Assembly: GCF_003597395.2 (NCBI RefSeq)
Contig: NC_133774.1
Coordinates: 48,828,363 to 48,892,362 of the forward strand
DNA: 64,000 nt
Origin: Chelonoidis abingdonii
Taxonomy: Eukaryota; Chordata; Testudines; Testudinidae
Direction: 5' to 3'
The translations under genes were made by a program, and so were the position numbers. Shown one piece after another: positions 12,699 to 22,232 of the stretch. The notes under the pieces are model-generated. The model had not been told where the DNA came from and made no database searches. It saw nothing but the letters and a program-made list of their open reading frames with translations. Position 1 is the first letter of the stretch, and every line of letters starts with the position of its first letter.

Positions 12699-13705
12699 TG
12701 TCATGGTACAATTCCCCACTCTGAACCTTAGTGTCCAAAAGATGGGGTACCAGCATGAATTCCTCTAAGCTTAATTACCAGCTTAGAACCTGTAGCGCTG
12801 CCACCAACCAGGAATTCCAGTGCCTGGTACACTCTGGTCCCCCCAAAACCTTGCCTGGGGACCCCCAAGACCCAGACCTCTGGATCTTAACACAAGGAAA
12901 GAAAACCCTTTCCCAACCATTGCCTCTCCCAGGCTCCCTCCCTGGGTCACCTGGAAGATCACTGTGATTCAAACTCCTTGAATCACAAAACAGAGAGAAA
13001 CTGCACCTTCCCCCTCCTTCTTCTCTCCCCTCCCAGACTCTCCTGAGAGATACAGTAATCCTGACACAGAGAGAAATAGCCTTTCCTCCCTCCCTTCCTT
13101 TCTCCCCACCAATTCCTGATGAATCCAGACCCAGTCCTGGGGTCTCACCAGAATAAAAAACATCAGGTTCTTAAACAAGAAACTTTTAATTAAGAGAGAA
13201 AAACAGTAAAATATATCTTTGTAAATTTAAAATGGATTAGGTAAGGGTTTTTTAGCTATAGGCACTGGGAATACCCTCCCAGCCTAAGTATTCAAATACA
13301 AATTAAAATCCTTTCAGCAAAAATACAAATTTGAACTCCTTTCAGCAAATACACAATTAAACTCCTTCCAGCCAAATGCACATTTGCAAATAAAGAAAAC
13401 AAACATAAGCCTAACTCGCCATCTACCTAGTACTTACTATTTGGAATCTATAAGAACCTGTATCAGGGAGATTGGAGAGAAACCTGGTTGCACAGTCTGG
13501 TCCCTCTGGAGCCTCCAGAAGGAACAACCACCAAATTCTAACAGCACACACAGAAAACTCCTCTCCTCAAGATTTGAAAGTATCCTGTCTCCTGATTGGT
13601 CCTTTGGTCAGGTGACAGCCAGGCTTACTGAACTTGTTAACCTTTTATAGTCAAAGAGATATAAAGTACTTCAGTGCTATTAACTTTTCTTATCTGTTTA
13701 TGACA
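12699..13705 (-). mobile_element. Solo LTR, same family as 8,757-9,591, inverted
   Basis: Read on the minus strand it starts TGTCATAAACAGATAAG and ends ACCATGACA, matching the plus-strand LTR throughout (for example the CTGACCA...CCAATCAGGAGACA block and the CTTAGAGGAATTCATGCTGG block). It is 1,007 bp, longer than its partner because of internal insertions and deletions. Flanks are AATGT (12,694-12,698) and ATTGT (13,706-13,710), a 5-bp duplication with one mismatch. No retroviral internal region lies between the two LTRs, and their opposed orientation excludes a single provirus. Confidence 0.85.
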
Positions 13706-14989
13706 ATTGTTGATAAACTTATATTTGTTTTCACTATAAATAAATTACAGAGCTGTATGGGTATAAAGGGTCCAAAACCTGAGTTGTAACTTTCCATCGT
13801 GTGTATACTGTTTCTTTGGGAGGCAACTTGACATGTAATTTCTGTGAGTGTCCAGTGACAATGTCTGGATGCTACTGGGGAACACTCTTCAAAGGGGGTT
13901 CAAGGATTGGAGTGCCCCTACCATTAACCTGCAAAGCAAAATACAACTGGCAGAGTCTGAAGTGTGTTTGAGTGCTTGAAAGACTGACCGTGTACAAAAG
14001 TTGACACCCAGCTATCACAAGTTAAAAATCCCTCATGCTGGAGATGGGGGGTAACAAGGTGCCCCACAATCCTGAGTGCCCCAAGAAAGTGTTCCCCGCC
14101 CATTGTCATGTGATGTTGGCAGATAATCTCAGAAAACTGATTTCAGTGGGAGTTAAGGGCACCCCAGGATAGGGTATGAAACACTTTAGAGTGCACATTC
14201 AAAGTGCTCTTTTATCTGGGAAACCAGAGGCAAATTTCTGGGAAAGTAAATTCAAAGCTGCAGGCTGTAAATTCAGTTTCCTTGTCACTGGATTGGCATA
14301 TGGTACCACATTTGTGACAATGTGCAATGCTTTATGGTTAGGTAGCAGCTCCGATGAACATACTGTGCAGACCAAGGACCACTTGGGTGAAGGGGCAGCT
14401 ACAAAGCAGAACAGGTTGGCAGAAGGCTGTGAAGGTGCTCCAAGCATATCTGTAACTCTGATCCTAAGATTTATGTACTTCTGCAGAACTGTGTGGTGAA
14501 ACCTAAAATCCTCCTGCTTGCGTTATGACTGACTCACCTACAAAGCTGTCACTGTCTCAGCTTTTGAAGTATAGATTAGAGCCTAACGAAGAAAAAAGCA
14601 TGGGGGGTTTTTTTAGAGTAATTTGTTGCCATTGTTTGAAACAATAATGCTCATGTCGAAAAATAACTTTTGGAATAATTGATGTGCAGCTTCTCTGGTG
14701 TAAATCTGATATATATATCAGAAAAGGTCTTCTCACATAGTTTCTAATCTATGGAGCCAGACTAACACAGCTCCATGAACCAGCAACATTTCTTCAGTGG
14801 GCTGCTCAGTATTACATCATCCTGTTTTCCACATTTCATCATTGATATTTCATCCCTTGTTTACAGTATGTGTGATTTGGCTTTAGCAACTTAAAACCAA
14901 GGTGCCCTTTCCCATAAATTACTGAGGATGAAACAGTCTATCTAAATAAGCCTTATTAGCCAGGAAAATTCTCCTCCTAAACAGGAAAA
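13706..14989. other. Non-coding stretch, nothing recognised
   Basis: Short frames only. A small piece near 14,757 (GCCAGACTAACACAGCTC) may be a scrap of the repeat tail seen complete elsewhere in amniotes, but it is too short to call. Confidence 0.5.
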
Positions 14990-15643
14990 AGCAAACAGTT
15001 ACTAACCTGTTCCATAACTATTGTTCTTTGAGATGTGTTGTACATGTGCATTCCACTCTTGGTGCCTGTGCACCCAAGCACATGGCCATGGGAAACATTT
15101 CCCCCTTAGCAGTTCCCAGCCAGGCAGCTCAAGCGCCTGCTGCTGTCATGCACAGAGCATGCAGGTATAAAGAGCAGAGCCAGGACCGGCGCTAGGGGTT
15201 TTAGCGCCCTAGGCGCACTGCAATTTCACCACCCCGTGCCCTGGTCCCGCAGCTCCGGTGGAGCTGCCGCAGTCGTGCCTGTGGAGGGTCCGCTGGTCCG
15301 CGGCTCCGGTGGAGCTGCCGCAGTGGTGCCTGCGGAGAGGTCCACTGGAGCCGCGGGAGCAGCGGACCAGGCCAGCAGGCATGACGTTGGCAGCATCACC
15401 GACCGCCTGCCGCCCACCCTCCAGGCAAAATGACCCGCCACAATATCTGGCACCCTAAGGCGATTGCCTAGTCGCTAATGTGAAGCGGACCGGCCCTGAG
15501 AAGAGCCCTAGCCCCCCCCATCCAACCCCCCAGTTCCTTCTTCACAGAACTCCAATGCAGCATGGGCATGGAGGACAGGCTTGGAGGAAAGTGGACATGT
15601 GCACCACATCTTGAAGAACAACAGTTACAGAACATGGTTAGTA
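14990..15643 (-). mobile_element. Older DIRS element: 3' terminal repeat and half of its internal complementary region
   Basis: The left arm (about 14,990-15,060: CAGTTACTAACCTG, TTGTTCTTTGAGATGTGTTG, ACATGTGCATTCCAC) is answered by its reverse complement at about 15,590-15,643 (GTGGACATGTGCACC, CATCTTGAAGAACAACAG, GGTTAGTAA). This is the same layout as the younger DIRS just beyond (terminal repeat, spacer, internal complementary region). A hAT MITE sits inside at 15,181-15,498. The other half of this element resumes at 21,236. Confidence 0.75.
15181..15498. mobile_element. 318-bp GC-rich hAT-type MITE inside the older DIRS
   Basis: The ends are inverted: CAGGACCGGCGCTAGGG at the left; the right end reads CAGGGCCGGTCCGCTTC on the other strand. 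The flanks AGCAGAGC (15,173-15,180) and AGAAGAGC (15,499-15,506) form an 8-bp duplication with one mismatch, as expected for hAT. The GC-rich interior has a near-repeat (GTGGAGCTGCCGCAGT twice, about 55 bp apart). No transposase. Confidence 0.8.
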
Positions 15644-15898
15644 AAGACGGGTTACTCACCTTTGTAACTGTTGTTCTTTTAGAATGTGTTGCTCGATATC
15701 TATTCCAGTTAGGTGTGCGCGGGCCGTAGTGCACGTTCTGTCGGAAGACTTTTACCTAGCAACACTCGGCGCGGTTGGCTGGGGCGCCCCCTGGTAGTGG
15801 CGCCGCATATTGCACCGGATATATATCCCAGTTTCCGAACCCGGCCCACCGTTCAGTTCCGTCTTGCCGGCTACTCCGACAGTGGGGAAGGAGGGTGG
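15644..15898. repeat. DIRS inverted terminal repeat, low-coordinate copy
   Basis: It begins AAGACGGGTTACTCACC and runs through TTGTTCTTTTAGAATGTG, TCTATTCCAGTTAGGTGTG, GTCGGAAGACTTTTACC and GGGGCGCCCCCTGG. The reverse complement of 20,998-21,235 carries the same blocks in the same order with moderate divergence and small indels. It therefore pairs with that copy as the terminal inverted repeat. Confidence 0.85.
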
Positions 15899-16005
15899 CT
15901 TTGGAATGGATATGAGCAACACATCTCAAAGAACAACAGTTACAAAGGTGAGTAACCGTCTTTTCTTCTTCAAGTGATTGTTCTACCCATTCCAGTTAGG
16001 TTGAT
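15899..16005. repeat. DIRS internal complementary region (ICR)
   Basis: The first half (GGAATGGATATGAGCAACAC to GGTGAGTAACCGTC) is the reverse complement of the element's low-coordinate end. The second half (TTTTCTTCTTCAAGTGATTG to CCCATTCCAGTTAGG) is the reverse complement of its high-coordinate end. The ICR thus equals the two element ends joined head to tail. In the DIRS replication model it is the splint for making the circular DNA intermediate. Confidence 0.85.
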
Positions 16006-17116
16006 TCCCAAAGCCTTACTAGGGTCCGAGGTCGGTGAGATGTGGCACCAGCATGTGCAAACTGCTTGAGCCAAAGTGCTGCATTTGCATCTCTAGACTG
16101 TTGGGCCCAGAGATAGTGTGAGCAAGGTTGTGGACCACATTGACCAGGTGGGTGCGAGACATATCTCCTGGTAGGTACGTGGGCCAGGGAAGGGCGCGCT
16201 GATAAGCCTGAGCTCTTGTCGTCGATGTGCGCAGTGAGATGGGTGAAGGAACACGAGCCAGGTCAAAACATGTGCGTTATGCATGCCGTTACCCAAGGGA
16301 GATTTCCTTCTGGAGGAGACAGGTAGTCCTTTTCATCTGTTCAGCCACTGCATGAAGAGTTGGGGGGATTTCCGGAAGGTGCTTCGTCTGCTCGATTATA
16401 TTAAAAAGTTTGAGCGCCCTTGGACATCTAAGGCGGTGCAACTGCTGCTCCCTTCGAGAAGAGTGAGGCTTCCAGAAAGAAGGACCGGGAGGAAGAATTG
16501 TCCTGGTTGGTATGGAGGCTGACACTACCTTAGGGAGAGAACGCTCGAGAGGTCGCAAACTGTACCTTGTCCTTGTGAAAGACGTATTACAGTGGGTCCA
16601 CCATAAGGGCTCGAAGTTCGGGATCCCTTCTGGCCATGTAATAGCCACTAGAAAGACTGTCTTTCATGACAGGTATAGCAGTGATCAGTCGCCAACGGCT
16701 CAAAAGGCGGATGCCTAAGTCTGCTTTATGACTAAGTGAGTCCCAGGTGGGGCAGGGCGGCGCTACTGGCGAGGTAGCAGTGTGCTTAGGCCCTTAAGAA
16801 ATCTAGTAACTAAGGGGTGGGAAAACACAGAGTGGCCACTCTCTCCAGGATGGAATGTGGAGATAGCCGCCAAGTGCACCCTCAAAGAAGATATCGCCAG
16901 GCCCTGCTGCTTAAGGGACCAGAGGTAGTCCAAAACAGTGGGGATCGAGACCTCAGAAGGAGTAGTATTCTGCGTTGCGCACCAGCAGGAGAAACGCTTC
17001 CACTTGGCCAGGTACGTTGACCGAGTGGAAGGCTTTCTGCTACTTAAGAGAATATGCTGTACCAGAGCAAAGCAGCGTAACTCCGATCTGTTCAGCCATG
17101 CAGGAGCCATGCCGTG
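16006..17116 (-). pseudogene. DIRS tyrosine recombinase, 3' part broken
   Basis: The YR joins the circular DIRS DNA to the genome without an integrase. The N-terminal SAM-like core-binding domain is intact at about 17,116-16,766: SSRKPSTRSTYLAKWKRF, then IPTVLDYLWSLKQQGL and HLAAISTFHP, ending in TRFLKGLSTLLPRQ before a stop. Downstream the catalytic domain is recognisable only in pieces: ELRALMVDPL, a stop, then YVFHKDKVQ, and a TRAQA segment at the position of the HxxR box. Further stops and frameshifts follow. The open frame runs upstream to 18,100 across the RNase H region in another phase, as in other DIRS elements where the YR frame overlaps pol. The upstream 330 residues have no recognised domain and may not be translated. 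The frame is dead as an enzyme. Confidence 0.8.
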
Positions 17117-19092
17117 AGGTGAAGGGCCTGCAGGTCCAGTTGGCGAAGACTGCTGTGGTCCTGTCTTATGAGGTCCGGAAGGAGTGGCAGGGCAATTGGG
17201 CTGGCTATGGACAGGTTGAGCAGTGTGGTGTACCAGTGCTGTCTGGGCCACGCTGGCACAATCATGATTAGATGCACTCTGTCCCTGCATAGTTTTATCA
17301 GGACCTTGTGAACTAGAGGGAACGGTGGGAAGGAATAGAGCAGGCGGTGCTTCCATGACAGGAGGAATGCATCCATGATCGATCCTGGTGAAAGACCCTG
17401 GAAGGAGCAGAACGCTTGGCATTTCCTGTTCATGCGAGAGGCAAACAGGTCTATGAGGGGAAAGCCCCACTTCTGGAAGATCAAAAGAATAACGTCTGAT
17501 CTTATTGATCATTCGTGACAGAGGAAGGATCTGCTCAGCTGATCTGCCAGAGTGTTCCGAACCTCTGGGAGAAAGGATGCTACCAGGTCTATCGAGTGGG
17601 CTATGCAGAAGTCCCAGAGTCAAATGGTCTCCTGACATAGGGGGGAAGATCAAGTCCCTCCCTGTTTGTTGATATAATACATGGCCGTTGTGTTGTCTGT
17701 AAACACTGAGACACAACGGTGCTGCTGGAATGCCTGGCACGCGAGGCGGACTGCTCTCAGCTCTCGGACGTTTATGTGGAGTGTCAGCTCCTGTGATGAC
17801 CAAAGGCCCTGGGTACGAAGGTGTCCGAGGTGAGCTCCCCAACTGAGAGATGACACATCTGTCGTTAGGGACAGCGAAGCCTGTGGTGGATGGAACGGTA
17901 ACCCTGCACATACCAGGGAGGGAGTTACCCACCAATCGAGGGAGCGTAGAGTGTTCGGGGGAATGGTGACCAATGTGTCTATTGGGTCCCTGCCCAGACG
18001 GTAGACCGAATTGAGTCACGTTTGGAGAGGCCAGAGGCGGAGCCTGGCATATTTGGTCACATAAGTACAGGCAGCCATGTGGCCTAGGAGACCGAGACAC
18101 GTGCGAGCCAAGGTCGTCGGGAAGTTCTGCAGACCTCGAATGATCGCCGTGATTGCCTGGAAACGCGGCTGAGGTAGGTAGGCCCTGGCTAGATTGGAGT
18201 CCAGGGTTGCCCCTATGAAGTCTAGCTTTTGTGTGGGAACCAGTGTGGATTTCTCCATATTGAGAAGCAGACCCAAACGTGTGAACAGGTCCCTGATGAT
18301 GTCCATGTGCTGTCTGACCTGTGTCTCGGAGGTCCCTTTGATGAGCCAGTCGTCAAGATATGGGAATACATGTATCCGATATCAGCGGAGGTGTGCAGCG
18401 ACTATGGCCATACACTGTGTAAACACCCTTGGGGCCGTGGAGAGGCCAAATAGGAGGACCGTGAATTGGAAGTGCTGGTGATTGACTACAAAGCGCAGAT
18501 ACCTCCTGCATGGAGGGAAGATGGCAATGTGAAAGTATGCATCCTTCATATTGAGGGCGGCATACCAGTCTCCAGGATCCAAGGACGGGATAATGGTCCC
18601 CAGGGAGACAATGCGGGACTTCAACTTTACCATGAACTTGTTGAGACCTCACAGGTCTAGGATAGGCCTGAGGCCTCCTTTGGACTTGGGGATCAGAAAT
18701 TAACGGGAGTAAAACCCTTTTCCCTTCTTGTCTGGTCGTCCCTCCTCTATTGCTCCTGCAGTGAGGAGAGCCTGTACCTCTTGTAAGAGGAATTGCTCGT
18801 GATAGGGGTCCCTGAAGAGGGACTTGGTTGGAGGGTAGGAAGGTGGGGTTGAAACAAATTGGAGGTGGTATCCTTGTTTCACCGTGCGTAGGACCCAGAG
18901 GTCTGAGGTCAATTGGGACCATGCCGGGAGGAAGTAGGAGAGGTGGTTGGAGAAGGGAGGAGAAGAATCCTGTCCTGAAACTGGTATGCCATCCTCTTGC
19001 GTACCTTCAAAAAGCAGACTTAGGCCCCGGTGGTGGTTTTGAGGGGCCGTGGTTTTGACCCCCTTGGGGCCCAGACTGGCGTCTATGGCCAC
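17092..19092 (-). pseudogene. DIRS pol: reverse transcriptase, RNase H and methyltransferase-like region
   Basis: Five open segments, 19,092-18,700, 18,633-18,382, 18,306-18,016, 17,973-17,650 and 17,484-17,092, all lie in one phase, so this is one frame of about 667 codons cut by at least four stops. The RT start contains LRTVKQGYHLQFVSTPPSYP and ends GKGFYSR. The palm follows with LNMKDAYFHIAIFP, LFGLSTAPRVF and the catalytic box PYLDDWLI (YLDD codons at 18,349-18,360), then LNMEKSTLVPTQKLDFIG. RNase H carries DVSSLSWGAHLG, LHINVRELRAV and VFTDNTTAMYYINKQGG. The last segment (FPLIDLFASRMNRKCQAF) occupies the place of the DAM-like methyltransferase domain of DIRS pol. The start overlaps the end of gag by about 86 nt. 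It would copy the element's RNA into DNA; here it is inactive. Confidence 0.88.
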
Positions 19093-20854
19093 CCTGCCCG
19101 CACCTTCTGCTGAAGTCTTGCCTGTGCCTGGACACGAAGTACGGCCGGTGGGGCTGAGCCCGGAAGGGTCTGCGTTGGGTCACGGGTATATGCATGCCCA
19201 AAGAGCGTATGATGACCCTGTTGTCCTTTAAGCTCTGCAACCTGGGACCGGTCTTCTCCGAGAACAGACCCTTGCCTTCAAAGGGTAAGTCTTGGATGGT
19301 GTATTGCAGTTCGGGCGGCAGGTTGGAGACCTGTAGCCATGAGATGTTCCTCATGGTGATGCCGGAGGCCAGAGTTCGGGCTGCTGCCACCGCCTCATCT
19401 GGAGAGGAAGAAGATGAAATGCCGGGGATGAGCGGGTCCTGCATAGTCTCTTGCTCGTGCGTTGGTTCCTGCTCCAGCGGCACCGGCGAACCCGGTGGGT
19501 GGACCATCGGCTCCTCTGTCCCAGATGGAGGGGGAAGGCTAACAGTGGCCTCTGGTGCTCGATGCTCTGAGGAAGCAGAGTGGGTCTGAACCAGTGGAAC
19601 ACCTTGGGCCTGATGGTACGCCCAAGGTGTCCAAAAGGACCACTGGTGAGGTCCTGGGTCCTGAGATCAGACCTCTTGGAAGACTCTGGTAGGCACATCT
19701 GTATCGCGGTCTTGGTCATAATAACTGTCCACGTGGGAGGACACCAACGTCTGTCTGGATGGCCATGGAGGAGTGGAAAAGCCTTGTGCTGAAGTTCCCA
19801 TGGACCTCGCTCCCCTCTTTATCGGAGACCGGTGCCGGGATTCATAAGGGTACCAGGATCGAGATCGGGACCTGCGATCAGACCGGTGCTGGGAGGTCGA
19901 CCGAGATCTCGAGTTCCTGCGGCATGAATGGTTCCGAGAGGCATGATGCCTGGATCGGTGTCAAGAACTGGAGCGGTGCTGCGGGTAGTAAGATGGAGAG
20001 CGGGAGACCAACCGGTGCCATGAGTCTGACCGGAGCCGTGTAGGAGAAGGGTGCCGGGACTGCAAGCGGCGTCGAGAGCGGGAGCGGCGTCGAGAGCGGG
20101 AGCGGCGTCTCGACCTGGAGCGTCTGTGGGACCGCAATCTTGAGCAGTGCCAGTCCGCTGTGCCGACAGACGGTGGTCTAATCAGGGTCGGCTTGCCTAG
20201 AGATTGGATTACCCGCACTGGCAGTGCCGGGGGTAGAGGCAGTGCCGAGCCTGTTAAGGCGATTAAGTCTCTTGCCGCTGAAAACGCCTCTGGCGTGGAC
20301 GGTATGGTGAGCTCTACTGCGGCATGCGCCAGAGAGCTAACAGGCACTGGACTCGACGGCCCTTGTGGGACTGGAATCGACGGTGCCAATTTAGTCGGTG
20401 CCGCGGCAGGTGTTGGCGCTGGGTGATCCGATCTAGGCGTACTCTCTGGCTGCGGTATGGGCAGTGCCAAAGCAGCAGGAGTCTTGGCCTTCCTCGACCT
20501 CGGGGAGAGGGAGCGTTGTGGAGCCGACTTCGGTGCCGGTGACGGCGGGTGCCGAGAGTCCTTAGGCATATCGGTGCCGTCCGGTGCTGCGGAGGAACTT
20601 CTGCTCACCGACTGACCTGCGCTCGGTGCCGAAGATGGAGGGGTGAGAGCCGCCTCCATGAGGAGCTGTTTCAGTCTGATGTCCCGCTCCTTTTTAGTTC
20701 GCGGCTTGAAAGCCTTGCAAATGGAGCACTTAGCCGTTAAGTAAGATTCCCCAAGGCACTTTAAACAGGATTCATGTGGGTCTCCTGTCGGCATCAGCCT
20801 GTGACAGGCCGAGCATGGTTTGAAACCTGGTGAGCCGGGCATGGGCTCTGGCAC
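19007..20854 (-). pseudogene. DIRS gag-like ORF
   Basis: The first open segment is 297 codons from MPEPMPGSPGFKPCSACHRL. It has three CxxC pairs (C14/C17, C30/C33, C43/C46), a likely zinc-binding head, followed by KAFKPRTKKERDIRLKQLL. A long Pro/Ala/Ser-rich middle and an Arg-Ser repeat (about residues 235-262) follow. The second segment (19,507-19,007, 166 codons) is in the same phase and contains TMRNISWLQVSNLPPELQYT and DLPFEGKGLFSEKTG, typical of the C-terminal part of vertebrate DIRS gag. At least one stop separates them. Gag packages element RNA; this copy cannot make a full protein. Confidence 0.8.
20060..20115 (-). repeat. 18-bp tandem repeat coding the Arg-Ser tract of gag
   Basis: On the plus strand the unit GAGCGGGAGCGGCGTCGA repeats about three times, coding SRSRRR-type units on the minus strand. 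Such tracts are prone to copy-number slippage. Confidence 0.7.
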
Positions 20855-20997
20855 CAGGTGCAGGGAAGGAGCTAGTCCCCGAACCCCGCTAACTAATACT
20901 ACTCTAATAAGGTGAGAAATTACAACTAAATCTATCTATATATATACAAGAATAATAACTATATACACGATAACAAACGAGAAACTACGAGTAGCTA

Positions 20998-21235
20998 GGG
21001 AGGTGGAGGTCAGCTAAGCCACACTCCACTGTTCCAATGACCGACACAGGCGGTAAGAAGAAACTGAAGGGTGCCCGGGTCGGCTGAGGTATATATCCGA
21101 TGCCATAGCGGCACCACTCCAGGGGGCGCCCAGCCGACCCGCCGACTGTTGCTAGGGTAAAAGTCTTCCGACGAACGTGCACGCGGTGCATGCACACCTA
21201 ACTGGAATGGATATGAGCAATCACTCGAAGAAGAA
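20998..21235. repeat. DIRS inverted terminal repeat, high-coordinate copy
   Basis: Its reverse complement starts TTCTTCTTCGAGTGATTGC and contains TCCATTCCAGTTAGGTGTG, GTCGGAAGACTTTTACCC and GGGCGCCCCCTGG, matching 15,644-15,898. It ends at GAAGAAGAA (21,235), where the older element's sequence resumes. Confidence 0.85.
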
Positions 21236-22232
21236 CCATTTTTTCTTTGCGTGATTGCACATGTGCATTACACTCTTGGTGACTCATAAGCCATGAAACA
21301 GGAGGTGGGTTTGGCGTCTAATTTAACAAAGACTGGAGGACAACCCATCCTACTCTAGCATCGCCTTTCAAGTCCTTAGCGCATGGCATAATGTGAAGCA
21401 AACATGTGCACTGAGGACCAAGCTGCTGCTCTACAATTGTCTAGAATTCAAACTTGCACTAGAAATGCTGTGGAGGCCACTTGAGATCTTATTGAATGAG
21501 CTGTGATCTTAATTAACAGGGTGAGAGTAGTGAGGTTGTAGCACATGCAAATGCATGAGGCTATCCAAGAACAGATTCTTTGAGCAGCAACTGGTTGTCC
21601 TTTCATTCTGTCTACTATCGCCATGAACAGATGAGAGGATTAGTTCTATCAAAGAAGAATGCCCGCACTCTAACATCATGGGAGTACAAACGCTGTTTTT
21701 TCCTGTTTGAGTGTGCTTTCAGAAAGAACAAAGACAAGAAAATTGGCTTATTGACAAGGAACAGAGACCATCTTTGGGACAAACTTTAGATGAGGTGGTA
21801 GGTAAACCTTGTCCTTTAAGAAGGTTGTATAGGGAGACCCAAACATTAGCACTTGCATCTCTCCTACTCTTCTAGCAGAAAGCAATGGCTACCGACAGTG
21901 CCACCTTAACGGATAGATGTAACAGTGAGCAAGTAGACAGAAGCTCAAGCAGCAGAGCCATAAGTCTTAATAACACTAAGTTGAGGTCCCATGGGGAAGT
22001 AGGATTATGCACCTGAGGATATAATTTGTCTAGGCCTTTCAGAAATCTTATGGACATGTCATTAGAAAATGCAGATCAATTATCCACCTGAGGGTACATA
22101 GAAATAGCCAGTAAATGTTCCCTGATAAAACTAACAGCCAAACCTTGACCTTTCACGTATAGTAGATATTCTAGCATGTGCTGGATTGAGGAGCAGGATG
22201 GCAAAACCCCAGAATGATATGACTAGATGGAA
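21236..22232 (-). pseudogene. Older DIRS element: rest of its ICR and tyrosine-recombinase remnant
   Basis: From 21,236 the sequence (CCATTTTTTCTTTGCGTG, ATTGCACATGTGCATTAC) completes the ICR interrupted at 15,643. Further in, the minus strand encodes a decayed tyrosine recombinase: VLDYLWSLKQQGL-like EYLLYVKGQGLAVSF near 22,160, then HLLAISMYP, a stop, SIRFLKGLDKLYPQV and SPWDLNLVLLRLM (22,057-21,872), which aligns with the same region of the younger element. The remnant stops at about 22,232 with no RT or gag beyond, so the copy is 5'-truncated. Orientation is the same as the younger insertion. Confidence 0.8.

Larger units (their letters stand above)
15644..21235 (-). mobile_element. DIRS-type tyrosine-recombinase retrotransposon, near full length, decayed
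   Basis: About 5.6 kb and GC-richer than its surroundings. On the minus strand the order is: terminal repeat (20,998-21,235), gag, reverse transcriptase / RNase H / methyltransferase-like frame, overlapping tyrosine-recombinase frame, internal complementary region (about 15,900-16,005), inverted terminal repeat (15,644-15,898). This is the textbook DIRS plan: inverted rather than direct terminal repeats, a recombinase instead of a DDE integrase, and no target duplication. Several stops and frameshifts show it is inactive. It lies within an older relative, so it is the younger insertion. The ends were set by comparison with its own internal complementary region, which copies the two joined ends. 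Confidence 0.9.

Noticed and set aside
8757..13705. Single provirus bounded by the two LTRs
   Set aside because: The LTRs are in opposite orientation, each has its own duplication, and no gag/pol/env remnant lies between them.
14750..14790. Second copy of the hammerhead-type repeat
   Set aside because: Only about 18 bp resemble its tail and no core motif is present.
15200..15460. CpG island or coding exon (Ala/Pro-rich frames)
   Set aside because: It is the interior of a hAT MITE with a near-perfect 8-bp duplication.
16766..18100. 445-codon frame as a host gene
   Set aside because: Its C-terminal end is a DIRS recombinase domain and it lies within the element, overlapping the pol frame.
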